64,000 nt of DNA from positions 930,001 through 994,000 of the forward strand of contig JAUPSS010000003.1 in NCBI GenBank assembly GCA_040285825.1, read 5' to 3'. Source of the stretch: Eukaryota sp. TZLM1-RC (lineage: Eukaryota; Metamonada: BaSk clade). Of this stretch, positions 29,463-39,000 are shown one piece after another (the first letter of the stretch is position 1; each line of letters begins with the position of its first letter). Position numbers and translations under genes: made by a program. Under the pieces are notes generated by a model that saw only the letters and a list, made by a program, of their open reading frames with translations, ran no database searches and had not been told where the DNA came from.

Positions 29463-30191
29463 ATGCTGATAGCACTCCATAATCTTCTGGCCCAAAGGTT
29501 TTTGCAGAAATGGCGAAATCGTGATTCCCCATGTGAATCAACATTCTGCTCTCTAGAGGACAGACTTGCACTACTTTTACAGCAACTACACAATTGGGAT
29601 CTCGATGCTTTGTTGCTCTCTGAATTCAGTTTTAACGAATTTGGTTCATTGTTCCCACAAGACAAATGGGAAATTCTAAGCAACACAAGTTCTCAACACG
29701 ATATTGGTCAGGCGGTGTTGCTGAGAAAGGATCGATGGAACGATATTTACATGGAGAATTCTTTCAGAAAAGGTGTCAATGGTTTTATTGGTGTACATGC
29801 AAATTATTCTGATTGTGGTAAACGAGTAGGAATTTGCTCCATTCATGCCAAATATGGTGATTCAAGCACCACTATAGAAGATAATGTAGCGTCTTCCATC
29901 GATAGAACGATTCCTTGGATCATTGGTGGCGATTTTAACAAGAGCAATCCTGTCATGCCAGATCTGTTTTCTCTCTCCCTGCCAACAACTCATTTATCCA
30001 ACACAATCCATGGTACCGCCTTTGTTACCTTTGACCACATTTTTTTGTCAAAACAATTGGTACCAAATAGCCATCTTGTCCATATAACGCCTCCAGCAGA
30101 ACTTCTATGTCATGGATATTGTTTGAAAAAACACCAATTGTTGTTCTCAAGTGATCATGCTTTTATTGTAGTTAAATTGGAAATAAAGTAA
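29463..30191 (+). CDS. EEP-fold (endonuclease/exonuclease/phosphatase) protein
   Basis: The 242-residue product carries the EEP signature in order: HNLLAQRFL near the N-terminus (the metal-binding Asn position), LEDRLALLLQQL..WDLDALLLSEF with the catalytic Glu, IGGDFN, FDHIFLSK, and a C-terminal SSDHAFIVVKLEI. The N-terminal LAQ and the LEDR helix resemble CCR4/nocturnin/angel-type deadenylases more than AP endonucleases of LINEs. The ORF is open upstream to 29376, where sequence belongs to the adjacent retroelement, so ATG 29463 is chosen. It is short for CCR4 relatives. RNA 3'-end or phosphoester hydrolysis is likely; the substrate is unknown. Confidence 0.7.
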   Translation: MLIALHNLLAQRFLQKWRNRDSPCESTFCSLEDRLALLLQQLHNWDLDALLLSEFSFNEFGSLFPQDKWEILSNTSSQHDIGQAVLLRKDRWNDIYMENSFRKGVNGFIGVHANYSDCGKRVGICSIHAKYGDSSTTIEDNVASSIDRTIPWIIGGDFNKSNPVMPDLFSLSLPTTHLSNTIHGTAFVTFDHIFLSKQLVPNSHLVHITPPAELLCHGYCLKKHQLLFSSDHAFIVVKLEIK

Positions 30192-30230
30192 ACAAAAAGG
30201 AAATCTATACATCAAAAAACACAAGAAAAA

Positions 30231-30878
30231 CTAACGTCGATTGTCTGGGGGCCTCAAACTCAACTTGGGCGTAGTACAGGTGGGTTCTGGAGTGTAAAGT
30301 GAGGTAGGGGTAGATATTCTATTTTCAAAACATGGAGAATCGGGTGAACTAACATGGAGCATGGGAATACTAAAGCTTCTACGCAAACTCTCTGCCTTGG
30401 GAAGAGAAACAGCATGGTGTTTGATTGCAGAGAGTCTTTCACTATCTGTAACTGGTGCACAGTCCAATACCTTGATTGTAGGTAAGCGGCTTATCACAAA
30501 GTGCCTGTACTCTGTGTATTCACGTTTGGATCGGTTATTGAGATAACTAGGGCAGCACTCGTTGCCAAGAAGTAAGAGATCTGTGAGATGGGGACAAGAC
30601 TTTTCTATCATGGTAATGAATCTATGAATATTACAAATCTCGTTCTTGGCAACCCAAAGAGTTTTTAAATTGAGGAGTGGAGGGAAAAACGTGGTATCGG
30701 TAATTCTGTTGTTGTTAAGGATGAGTGTTGTAAGATTAGGGGTGTTTGAAAGCTGTGACAAGTCAGTGATGGAGTTGTTCGATAGATCTAGGGATTGCAG
30801 ATATCGCTTCAGTGATGAAGAGATGGAAGAGAGATTACTTATGTTCTTGTGTGCAAACACAAGACTAGTAGCAGGCAT
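30231..30878 (-). CDS. Leucine-rich repeat protein (SDS22/LRRC type)
   Basis: This intact 215-residue protein starts at ATG 30878. About five LRRs of the SDS22/U2A' kind run from residue 15 to 105 (LQSLDLSNNSITDLSQL, LTTLILNNNRITD, LKTLWVAKNEI, LTDLLLLGNECC). The cap motif is YRHFVISRLPTIKVLD, typical of LRRcap proteins. A disordered Ser/Pro-rich tail follows. Such small LRR proteins are often ciliary or scaffold proteins. It converges on the EEP gene with 39 bp between stops. Confidence 0.8.
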   Translation of the reverse strand: MPATSLVFAHKNISNLSSISSSLKRYLQSLDLSNNSITDLSQLSNTPNLTTLILNNNRITDTTFFPPLLNLKTLWVAKNEICNIHRFITMIEKSCPHLTDLLLLGNECCPSYLNNRSKREYTEYRHFVISRLPTIKVLDCAPVTDSERLSAIKHHAVSLPKAESLRRSFSIPMLHVSSPDSPCFENRISTPTSLYTPEPTCTTPKLSLRPPDNRR

Positions 30879-31079
30879 GAGTCAAAGGAAGTCTAAAATT
30901 CTTAGTATAAATGGATTGGTGTTCTATTTTTATTCTTTTATTGGAAAAAACAAATCTGTCAAAAGTTTTATTGGACAATACAAATTGTTTAAAACTAATG
31001 TCGCTATAATTGAGTGCGCACCAAACAAAAACAATGTTATACCAAACGCACCATCGTACCACCGAACAAAAAAAGTAAT

Positions 31080-31252
31080 AGTAATAAAAAGTAGTGGTTG
31101 TGGTTATCCAATTGCTCCTTTTGTGGATTCTTCTCAGGTTGTTGTTGACTTTACTACTGTTGATTCTTTTGCTTCAATTTACTGTGAAGATGTCTTAGTT
31201 AGTTCTAATGGCCACTTAGACAAGGCTGAGTTGATTCTAATTCTTTTCTGTT
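31080..31252 (+). mobile_element. RLE fragment of non-LTR element, subfamily D
   Basis: The plus-strand frame encodes SSGCGYPIAPFVDSSQ, VVVDFTTVDS and CEDVLVSSNGHLDKAE. This matches the DDVLLSTNGHLNKAED region of the minus-strand copy near 61.3-61.4 kb. Only the endonuclease centre remains. Upstream DNA (30880-31080) is not clearly assignable. Confidence 0.6.
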
Positions 31253-31929
31253 GATTCTAATTGTCTCTTCAGTAATAACTGATCCTTTTCTGAGCTCTTC
31301 TTCCACTCATCTTTATAATTTTCAAGTTTTTCAATCCATTCCGCGTCCTTTGAACTACAAATATTTGTCAGCTGAGACTTGACACTTGTCAGCTCAGAGA
31401 ACAGCTCAGTGACACGTGTTTCTGCTGAATTCAACTGACTTTTGTAATTTTGCGCTTCCTTTTGAATTTGTTGAAATTCAGTTTCTAAAATATTATTTTC
31501 AGCCACTTGATTAGTTAATTCCAAATCCTTTTCATTAATTTCAGACATTAACTGGGAATTTCGGAATCTTAACTTTGAAATTTCAGTTTCCAGTTTAGAC
31601 ATTGTTGATTGGTGATCAGAAACTTGCGATTGTAAATTAACCAACTCTAACTGTTGGTTGACCGCCTTGCCATCGTGATTGCTTTTCAGCTCAGTTATTA
31701 ACCTTTCCTTTTCAATCAAATCATTTTCAAGTTCGGAAAGCTGCAGACTCTGAGATTGAGTAGTTTCATTTAATTTAGATACTTCACACTCAAGTTGCTG
31801 GTTTAGTGATTGAACACTGCTCATTTCTTGGTTAAGTTGTGATATGTGCGCATCATGAGAGTGTAGAGACGACAGAGCAAGGGAAAGAGAGGACTGTAGT
31901 TGAGTAGTTAAAAGCAGTTCATGTGACAA
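31237..31929 (-). CDS. Coiled-coil protein
   Basis: About 225 residues of almost continuous heptad-like coiled coil, rich in Leu, Gln, Glu, Ser and Asn (QLECEVSKLNETTQSQ and similar), ending KRQLESTEKN. The frame begins after an in-frame TGA with no suitable ATG; ATG CTT TCT ATC lies just upstream of that TGA, so a mini-intron or missing 5' exon is likely. The first in-frame ATG would remove about 35 residues. No other domain is present. A structural or cytoskeletal role is a guess. Confidence 0.6.
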   Translation of the reverse strand: MSHELLLTTQLQSSLSLALSSLHSHDAHISQLNQEMSSVQSLNQQLECEVSKLNETTQSQSLQLSELENDLIEKERLITELKSNHDGKAVNQQLELVNLQSQVSDHQSTMSKLETEISKLRFRNSQLMSEINEKDLELTNQVAENNILETEFQQIQKEAQNYKSQLNSAETRVTELFSELTSVKSQLTNICSSKDAEWIEKLENYKDEWKKSSEKDQLLLKRQLESTEKN

Positions 31930-32177
31930 GCAGAGAACTCAGATAGAAAGCATGGTAGTAGGTGGTCGTATATGGATGTCATTGACTACTCCAGTGCAAC
32001 TTTTACAAAGGATACCTAGTTTATGAACCTAGTTTATGAAGTGAGGGGAAAGTGTGGGAATAGTGAAAACCTCCCAAAACCAAGTTGAGGGTTAAAAACC
32101 TCCCAGAATAGGCAACCAGAAGTCGAAAATGGGTGACAAGTGTAAAATTTGATAGATGAGCTCTTTATTCTCACTAC
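31930..32177 (+). promoter_or_regulatory. 5' flank of intact Fanzor gene
   Basis: It holds a 13-bp tandem duplication (acctagtttatga, near 32016-32042) and two aaacctccca units (32070-32105). Whether these mark an element end or a promoter cannot be told. No inverted counterpart was found downstream of the Fanzor gene. Confidence 0.3.
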
Positions 32178-34133
32178 ATGTCAGACACCCCCTCTGTATC
32201 ACGTGTATTCACTCGGTCTTGTGCACTTAACTCGCTGCTGACCCCTGCAGCGGTGCAACAAATTCGGACTGACCTTCCAGTGGTCACCGAGATTTGTCAT
32301 GAAGCTTCTTTGTTACTTCAATCTTTTCTTCTAAATTTTCCGTTGGCATCTAGAGCTTTAGTGGAACAGGATGTATGGTATCTGTTTATGACCGTCATCA
32401 CCACTGGTTCTTTTCCTAAGCCTTCCACATCTAAAGGCCAACGCCAATTACTCCATATCTTTTACAATGGATTTCTTCCTGAATGCCCACAAGACAGGTC
32501 TCTTGTTTCTGTGTGGGAAAATTCTTTAGTGCCTTACAGAAATTCATTCAATCTTTTCCTCAATGATTGGCTGCAGTCCCAGAACTGTAATTTTATCAAT
32601 AGAAAAGGGCTTTCTTCTTATCTTGCTTGTCGGGCTCGTCAATTGGCCTCCAACGTTAAGACATGTTTACCCAAAATTTGTCAATCCTGGACAAAAAACT
32701 TTATTCGTGCTCATTGTAGAGCCCTGAATAAAACAAATGTCTTTGCAAATAATATTCTTTCACTTTTGCCAGATGAACTACTAGCCGAACCCGAGGAAGT
32801 AGTAGTTGATTCTGTTCTTGAATACCTCATCAATTTCAATTTGAATAATTCAAGAGAAAGATTTTTTTTATTGAATGCATGTAGGTTTATCTTGAATCTC
32901 CTCCAAAGATTTCCTACCACTGCCTCCCTACTGTCCTCACATGATAAAATCACTTTTTCATCAAAGGAAATTGGTGAGCTTTTTCTCTTCAATCTTAAAA
33001 TTTCACAATACTTACTCACTTTCTTTTCTCATATGCATTGCTGGAAGAAATTCAGAATAATACCTTTAGCTTCTCATAAAGGTTCTAAATTTATTGAGGT
33101 ACCTTCACAAATTTTCCACTCTGTGAAAAAATTTCCAATTATTGAAGGATCATCTTCCAAAACAAAGTTTATCAAAAATACATGTCTGAAACGAATATTC
33201 AAACAATGTCCTTTCCAAAAATTCAATATCAACAGAAAAAGTTTGAAAAATAGATTTAACAAAATTTTATTGAAAACTAATGGTAATGAACTGCTTTTGA
33301 CCTTTGAAGGTAAAAATAATGACTCAGAAAACACAGATGAGCTGGATGAACCACCGAAAAAGAAAAGAAGATCAAAAAATGAAATGAAAAGTGACCCTAA
33401 TGCCAACAAAACCAGAGAAACACAGTTGAAGGGTACTAAAAAAATGCCCCGTCGAAGACGTAGACATCCAGTCGAAATTTTACCTGAAAGCCCCCTTATT
33501 GGTGTTGATCTTGGCCAATCAAGATTATGTGGTTACTTTTTAAATGATAATCAATGTGGAGTTATCCCTTGTCCAACTGGCAGAAGATACATGACAAAAC
33601 CTTCACCCAGTAAACACTCTCCCAACCAATATTCCGTTCAAAATTTCAACCAATATTTGAACCATTGGAATTTGGTCAGGAGGAAAGTGTATTTGGAAAG
33701 TAATCGCCAGAAATGGAAAATAATTAAATTTGATAACCGCAGACGAAAAGAGAGACGGTTCAGAGAGAGTCTCAACAAATTTCAAAGGCTGGCTGGACAT
33801 CCTGAAAAACTCTATCTTGCTGTGGGTTCTGCTAATTTCCCTTCTCATTGCCGAAAAGTCAATCGATATGGATCAGCAAGGGCTTTCAGAAAATGGTTGT
33901 GTTATCAAAAGGACGTGAAGCACTTGTCAACCAGTGAATTTAATACAAGCAAAATGTCAAGTTGTTGCATGGCCGAGAATATTCAAGCAGGCTCATGGCA
34001 GATGCGTATTTGTACTGAGTGTCAAATAGTATATGACAGAGATATTTCCGCTGCAAAAAATATTCAAATTAAGAAGAAAGCGGAATTGTGGCCGGAAAGA
34101 TACATTTGCCCAGATGCTCTGTTGAGAAGATGA
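32178..34133 (+). CDS. Fanzor RNA-guided nuclease, open reading frame intact (F3)
   Basis: The single 651-codon ORF runs from ATG to TGA. Residues 1-390 form a Fanzor-type helical recognition region. A Lys/Arg-rich linker with PPKKKRR (about 390-415) could act as a nuclear localisation signal. RuvC-I is IGVDLGQSRLCG (about 438-450). The RuvC-II position reads LYLAVGSANF (about 545), with Ser where relatives have Asp/Glu. TSEFNTSKMSSCC (585-596) and RICTECQIV (about 611) make the zinc finger, and YDRDISAAKNI (618-629) is RuvC-III. Fanzor proteins are eukaryotic TnpB homologues guided by an omega-RNA to cut DNA. The Glu of SEFNTS may supply the displaced acidic residue. No disruption is visible, and a strong hairpin follows the stop. 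Host exaptation or a live mobile copy are both possible. Confidence 0.88.
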   Translation: MSDTPSVSRVFTRSCALNSLLTPAAVQQIRTDLPVVTEICHEASLLLQSFLLNFPLASRALVEQDVWYLFMTVITTGSFPKPSTSKGQRQLLHIFYNGFLPECPQDRSLVSVWENSLVPYRNSFNLFLNDWLQSQNCNFINRKGLSSYLACRARQLASNVKTCLPKICQSWTKNFIRAHCRALNKTNVFANNILSLLPDELLAEPEEVVVDSVLEYLINFNLNNSRERFFLLNACRFILNLLQRFPTTASLLSSHDKITFSSKEIGELFLFNLKISQYLLTFFSHMHCWKKFRIIPLASHKGSKFIEVPSQIFHSVKKFPIIEGSSSKTKFIKNTCLKRIFKQCPFQKFNINRKSLKNRFNKILLKTNGNELLLTFEGKNNDSENTDELDEPPKKKRRSKNEMKSDPNANKTRETQLKGTKKMPRRRRRHPVEILPESPLIGVDLGQSRLCGYFLNDNQCGVIPCPTGRRYMTKPSPSKHSPNQYSVQNFNQYLNHWNLVRRKVYLESNRQKWKIIKFDNRRRKERRFRESLNKFQRLAGHPEKLYLAVGSANFPSHCRKVNRYGSARAFRKWLCYQKDVKHLSTSEFNTSKMSSCCMAENIQAGSWQMRICTECQIVYDRDISAAKNIQIKKKAELWPERYICPDALLRR

Positions 34134-34174
34134 ATGGGGAACCTGAGCATACAGAAACAAAATCTTTTGAGACC

Positions 34175-34208
34175 GATCTACAAATGCCTTAGTAGCATTT
34201 GGTAGATC
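34175..34208 (+). ncRNA. Strong hairpin 42 bp after Fanzor stop: candidate omega-RNA 3' part
   Basis: gatctacaaatgc (34175-34187) pairs with gcatttggtagatc (34195-34208) as a 13-bp stem with one bulged base around a 7-nt loop. In TnpB/Fanzor loci the guide RNA overlaps or follows the nuclease gene end, so the position is suggestive. A transcription or processing signal is the alternative. Confidence 0.45.
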
Positions 34209-34408
34209 CACTTAGATACATCAAGTCGCGAGGCTTTGTTCTGTGAAAGCAGTAGGTGTATTTAAGTGAGGTAGCCCATTGATGAAGATCATGATTGTCT
34301 TTGTCAAATGATGCTACATGTCTCTTACAGCCTGTGAGTAGACATTGAGAAAGTTGAAAACAGGAGTGAATTTCACAGGGGAATGCATGATAAGTGAAAT
34401 TCACAGTA

Positions 34409-35674
34409 ATGATCCGACAACTCTTCAATGATGCTTTACACTCGGACAATTTCAGGATCGTCTTCGAGAATGAAACATTTTATGTAAAACCTACGTTCTT
34501 CCAGGATTGCACTTTATTGCACAACGTTCCAGCGGAATATAATGGCTTTGACGTTACTGAATATGATATCACGAGCGAAACCCTACAGGTATTCCTTCAG
34601 TGGTATTATGAGTTTCCTGCTCCAATCTTCACGGAGACTAATATATATTACTACTGGAATATCGCACTTCTGTTTGGTTCTACTCGACTTCTTACCCTCT
34701 GTACTTCACTCATCAAAGAGAATTACTCTTCATTGATATCCCTTATAGAGGATGTCAGTGTTGCCAACAATAAGGACACATTCCTATCCGTTATGCAGAG
34801 TATTTCCGAGATAAACACTTTACATCCAAACTCTTTATTCACTTACATTAATCAAGATTTCCTTCCTTTAGTGGAACCATACATAAATACAGAGAACCAA
34901 GCACTTTGGATCTTTGAGTGTATGTTTTCCCACATAGAAGAGTATCATTTAGAATCCCTTAAAACACAAATGTGGTCACTGCCCTTCAAACAACTATCAT
35001 TGACCAATTTGTTCTACATCTGCAAAAGGTTTACAGAATTTTCAAATTTAGTTGATGTAACTCTTGAAGTCCTAGAGCATTATCTTGGGCGGGTCTCAAA
35101 TGTTGATTGTTGGAAAGGAGTAGATTCTAATGGTTTACTTGGTATCATTACCTCCACTTCTGAAAGCCACTCCCTTGTGAAGTTTCTTTTTAATTTCGAC
35201 AGTTTAGACAGTGTGATTCTCCTTTTTCCTCCCCATTTTCAAACCATATTCAATATTCCAAACATCCACAAACATCATTTTTACCTCTTCCAGTGTTTAG
35301 TACACTCGTTCACAGAAGATCCTACTCGATGGACAAGTGAGGATGTGGAATTTGTACTTGATAAACTGAATGTTGGTGATGATTCACAACATCTGTGGAA
35401 GGAACAACTCATATATTTAGAGGAATATCACCAGCTGAAAGAGGTTGTACAGAATTTTATGGAGAGTAAACTTAAAATATTCAATGAAAATACAACTGAA
35501 AGGACAATAAGAAAGGTTCAGAAAGCGAAAAACCTTAAGCAACGAACAGATCATTATCGTGGGTATCAACTTGATCCAAAAGAAGATATTCCCAAAATAG
35601 CTAGCCAACGTTTGATGAAGAGAAGAGCTTATCACAGACCAATATTGCAACATGTGAAGAAGTTGCGAAGATAA
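34409..35674 (+). CDS. BTB/POZ-like domain protein
   Basis: The 421-residue protein starts at ATG 34409; the upstream in-frame GTG is not used. The N-terminal 110 residues have the BTB pattern: FNDALHSDNFRIVFENETFYVKPTFFQDC, then a beta/helix block and FLQWYYEF followed by helices. A middle helical region resembling a BACK domain follows. The C-terminus is strongly basic (RTIRKVQKAKNLKQR, MKRRAYHRPILQHVKKLRR). BTB-BACK proteins usually recruit cullin-3 or act as oligomeric scaffolds. No kelch or other repeat is seen. The gene is intact and lies just after the Fanzor hairpin. Confidence 0.6.
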   Translation: MIRQLFNDALHSDNFRIVFENETFYVKPTFFQDCTLLHNVPAEYNGFDVTEYDITSETLQVFLQWYYEFPAPIFTETNIYYYWNIALLFGSTRLLTLCTSLIKENYSSLISLIEDVSVANNKDTFLSVMQSISEINTLHPNSLFTYINQDFLPLVEPYINTENQALWIFECMFSHIEEYHLESLKTQMWSLPFKQLSLTNLFYICKRFTEFSNLVDVTLEVLEHYLGRVSNVDCWKGVDSNGLLGIITSTSESHSLVKFLFNFDSLDSVILLFPPHFQTIFNIPNIHKHHFYLFQCLVHSFTEDPTRWTSEDVEFVLDKLNVGDDSQHLWKEQLIYLEEYHQLKEVVQNFMESKLKIFNENTTERTIRKVQKAKNLKQRTDHYRGYQLDPKEDIPKIASQRLMKRRAYHRPILQHVKKLRR

Positions 35675-35819
35675 TTGTACATGTTATAAACAAATGTTTA
35701 TAAGCGACAAATGTTTATATGGGAGAAAAATGTGTTATAATTAGTCTTAATGGTCTTAATTTAATTGGGGCTCTTAGTCTTGGAACAGTCACATTTTAAA
35801 ACTCAACAAAAACCCTTAA

Positions 35820-36135
35820 CTAATGCTTTTACCAACTCAAACCTCATCAATTGATTAACGGGAGATTTTCGCTATTCACTGCAATAGGAACTCGCTTGTC
35901 ATAAAACTCCGTTATAGTATTCAAGTTGGAGTTAATATAACGAGGAAGAGCTTTTAATAACGAAAATACAATTCTGTTCTTCCAAATCAGATTATCAAGT
36001 GTACGATCGCTTTCTTTGAGAAGTTGTCCTAAATCATAGATAGTGGACTTTTTCGAATGGGTAAAACATTGTCTAAAAGGAGCATTATGAGGGAAAGCAA
36101 TTATTGGAAATGACCGATGAACTTTTTATAGATGA
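35820..36135 (-). mobile_element. 3' end of a fifth-type non-LTR element copy
   Basis: Minus-strand reading gives SFPIIAFPHNAPF, LIWKNRIVFSLLKALPRYINS and a final stretch to LINQL. This is the conserved WxNRI.FS...PR block at the C-terminus of the other RLE-type elements, but it is clearly divergent from subfamilies A-D. The endonuclease motif itself is not present. Confidence 0.55.
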
Positions 36136-36227
36136 TACATGAACTTGGGCTAGTTGGTGTCATAATTTTGCTTGTGAAAATAAAATAAAACCAAATAAAA
36201 AAATTATTTATGTACACGAAACCCTAC

Positions 36228-37244
36228 CTAAAAAAGAGGTTTATAATAGAGGTTTTTCTTTGGAACCTTATAAGCTACTTCCTTGGTTCCTGTTTCCACT
36301 CTCAAATACAGATTCTTGCCTGAAAATGTCCTCTCTTGCTGTTCCAAATCACTGAATTCCCTGGGAAAAGGTGGAGAGAGTAGAGGCAAAGACAATGCTC
36401 CACGGTTTAATTCCTGCTGAAAAAGCCAAAACCATGCCCAACCAACACACACAGGGGGGTTTCCTGGCAGTTGTACCTCTATCATAAATAAAACTGGTTC
36501 AAGGGGGAAATCAAAGAACCGAACACAAGGAAAAGAAATTAATTTGGGGGGAAATAAAGGTTTATATTCTTTATTTAAAAAGGAAAATGCAATTCGAGTG
36601 TTGGAAATGGGAGGATTAATTGAATCAAAATAAACAAGCACAAATTCCTTTTCGGGAATTCTAGGTAATGAATTTTCCAAAGACTCTAAAACTGCTTTGT
36701 TTTTAACATAAGAAAGATTAATTAAATGATCTAATTCCTGGTCAAAATAAAGTTTGAGCTTTTCTTTATCTATCAATTCACATTGACCCAAGAGAGAAAC
36801 AGTAGAGGTGAGGTTTGAGATGCTTTCATCTATAGAGTCGAGGACGCTGCCATGTGAGGGACGAAGTCGTGTAGATCGTCGTACCAAGCGTTCAAGCGAA
36901 TCAAGTCGAGCTACAAGGGATTGTACATAGAAAGACAGGGCTGAAGAGGGATTGTGCTCTGGCGGTGGTTTGGTATTGATGACTTGTGCAACTGGAGTTT
37001 GTTCAGTTTCTTGTGGATGAATGTGTGCGTTAGAAGAACGTGAAAGAGGGGGTGTGTTGTGAGTGAAGGGTCGAGAAGAATGGTTTTGAGATGTAGATGC
37101 GACAGAAGCTACGGGTTTTGGTGTTTTCGAATAACTGTTTAGAGCATCCTGTTGATCAGCGACATTGGAATCTCTCGCTGAAGTACGCATGTTGGCAAGA
37201 GCCTCTCGAAGTTTAATAGAAAAAGATTCGTCAAGTTTATTCAT
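36228..37244 (-). CDS. Protein with short coiled coil and C2-like C-terminal domain
   Basis: This intact 338-residue protein starts with ATG. Residues 1-110 are disordered and Ser/Pro/Thr-rich, 110-135 form a short coiled coil (LVARLDSLERLVRRSTR), and 190-335 alternate hydrophobic strands. Among the strands is LPGNPPVCVGWAWFWLFQQE followed by a loop and strands, resembling the GW..L.LF pattern of C2 domains in ciliary proteins such as CCDC17 or NPHP4. I do not assign an orthologue. Pro-rich strand connections and no TM segment suggest a cytosolic protein. Confidence 0.5.
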   Translation of the reverse strand: MNKLDESFSIKLREALANMRTSARDSNVADQQDALNSYSKTPKPVASVASTSQNHSSRPFTHNTPPLSRSSNAHIHPQETEQTPVAQVINTKPPPEHNPSSALSFYVQSLVARLDSLERLVRRSTRLRPSHGSVLDSIDESISNLTSTVSLLGQCELIDKEKLKLYFDQELDHLINLSYVKNKAVLESLENSLPRIPEKEFVLVYFDSINPPISNTRIAFSFLNKEYKPLFPPKLISFPCVRFFDFPLEPVLFMIEVQLPGNPPVCVGWAWFWLFQQELNRGALSLPLLSPPFPREFSDLEQQERTFSGKNLYLRVETGTKEVAYKVPKKNLYYKPLF

Positions 37245-37329
37245 CAGACATCAGCAAATAGCACAGAAATGTCAATAGGTAGTAACGTCAAGATTACAGG
37301 TATAAGAAATTTGCAATTTTAAAATACCG

Positions 37330-38025
37330 CTCATTAATCTGAATCATTTATTTAATTGCAAATTTAATATTACATATCGTTCAGTTGTTCACGATGCTGT
37401 TAGAGACCAACTATACGCTATGTGCAAAAGCCATCACATTGAAGCTTTTGTTGAACCACTTGTGCGAAGGTTGTCATCTGAAAATGAAGATGAAAATACT
37501 TTTGGGAAACGCCGTGCTGATTTAATTACCCCTGGGTCTGATGGTGTTATTAAAGTTGTTGATGTTGTCACTGTTGATGTTTGTAAAGACTCAGCAATTG
37601 ATTTTGCTAAAAGAGATGAAACTCCACTTTGCTTTGCTGAAAAGAGCAAAATCAAAAAGTACAATGAACCCTTATCTCAGCTAGGACGTGTTGAGCATGT
37701 CAAGTATCAGTTGGTTCCATTTGATGTTTCTCTTTTTGGTAACATTGGAATATCTGGCATTAAATTTCTTGAAGGTTTCAGAAGTTTAATAAAAGAAAGA
37801 GCAGGAAAAGAATTGAACTTCAATTTCTGGCACAATAGAATTGTTTTTAGTATTCTTAAAGCAATTCCAGAAATGATGACCAAAGCACTCTTACAATTAG
37901 GAATAGAGTATGAAAATCGCGCGCTTGAAATATTTGATGATGTTGATGCGTGTATTGAGGACATTGAGTTCTAGTTTTTTTTGTTTAATGTTTTGTTAGC
38001 GTTGAAAATAAATTTCAAATTTTTA
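37330..38025 (+). mobile_element. Non-LTR element subfamily A, 3' half with RLE
   Basis: From NLNHLFNCKF to the stop at 37974 the frame is intact and nearly identical to 17165-17800: EAFVEPLVRRLSSENEDENTFGKRRADL, VVDVVTVDVCKD, IEDIEF. It shows what the target of the LTR insertion looked like. The 3' flank tttgtttaatgttttgttagcgttgaaaata is shared with the other copy, so both represent true 3' ends. Confidence 0.85.
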
Positions 38026-38329
38026 AAAAAAAAGATACTCATCCATCCATCTGTAGAAGTGTGTCAATAGCTATTCACCTATTTTCAACCACCACACTTC
38101 TTGTAAGTGAGTCATTTGTTGGAACAATTGATCTCTTTACATTTTCACCTTCAATAATTTGGGATCTGAATTCACTGGAAATAAAAATGACATGAAATAG
38201 ATCAATTGTCATTCTGACATTTTATCTCCTTTGGCCAATTACAGACTTTTGCTGAACGAGACACTGTCATTAATCAAGTTTGGTTCTAATTATAGGGAAG
38301 GTATTTAATGTGATTAAATTGATAACTCT

Positions 38330-39000
38330 GAAGTTATTGTTGATTTTGTCTCCTGTAATGTTGCAAATGACACTTTGGTTCAAAGAAGAAAACTTAATCC
38401 TGTAGATGTTTTTTAATTTAAGGCCCAGGAAAAACATAGAAAATATGACAAAGATATTGAAGAAGCTAATGTTGATTGAAATAGACCACTTGTGTTTATT
38501 GCCTTCCCATTTTCTATAAACGGATGACTATCAGTAGAAACAGGAACTTTTTTGAATGATTTCCAAAAAATGGTTCAAGAAAACACAATCAAAAGATTTG
38601 ATATCTTTTTATGGAGCTCTTGAACTCAATTTGCCATTATTAATAGATTACCTTGGTTTTTCAATCGAAGTAGAGAAGCTTTAGCTAGACAGCAAGCAGA
38701 TCAAGCTTTTGTAGAGGAAATCTTGGTTCATTGAATTTCGTCCCATTAGTTATGAGTTTATTTTGTTAAGTGTGCAAGTTTGATTAATAATTATTTTCTT
38801 ATCAGAAATTTCTATTTAGTTACGCTGAATTAAACAAATTACAAAGACAACTTCTGCAAACAATATACTAAAATTTTATTGCTATAATCAAAAGACTGCT
38901 GCTCTTATCAAATAAGAGAAGCATTGGCAAAAAACATGTAGATTAGGATGTTCTTGAGGAAATATTGTTTTATTGAATTTAGTCCCATTATTTGTGATTA
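38330..39000 (+). mobile_element. Two decayed subfamily-B 3' fragments
   Basis: From about 38330 to 38790, NSEVIVDFVSCNVAND..., DKDIEEANVD and RQQADQAFVEEILVH can be read with several stops. At about 38890-39000 a second, poorer B terminus follows (NKREALAK...EEIL, then gtcccatta). The DNA around them (38025-38330 and 39000-39425) shows no other recognisable feature. Confidence 0.65.

Noticed and set aside
29376-30191. EEP protein as the endonuclease of a LINE element
   Set aside because: The neighbouring retroelements carry a C-terminal RLE-like endonuclease, run on the opposite strand, and the EEP motifs look closer to CCR4/nocturnin proteins; not fully excluded.
30646-31254. Plus-strand ORF of 202 aa across the LRR gene
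   Set aside because: Its first part is antisense to the LRR protein; only the last 55 codons are meaningful, as a retroelement fragment.
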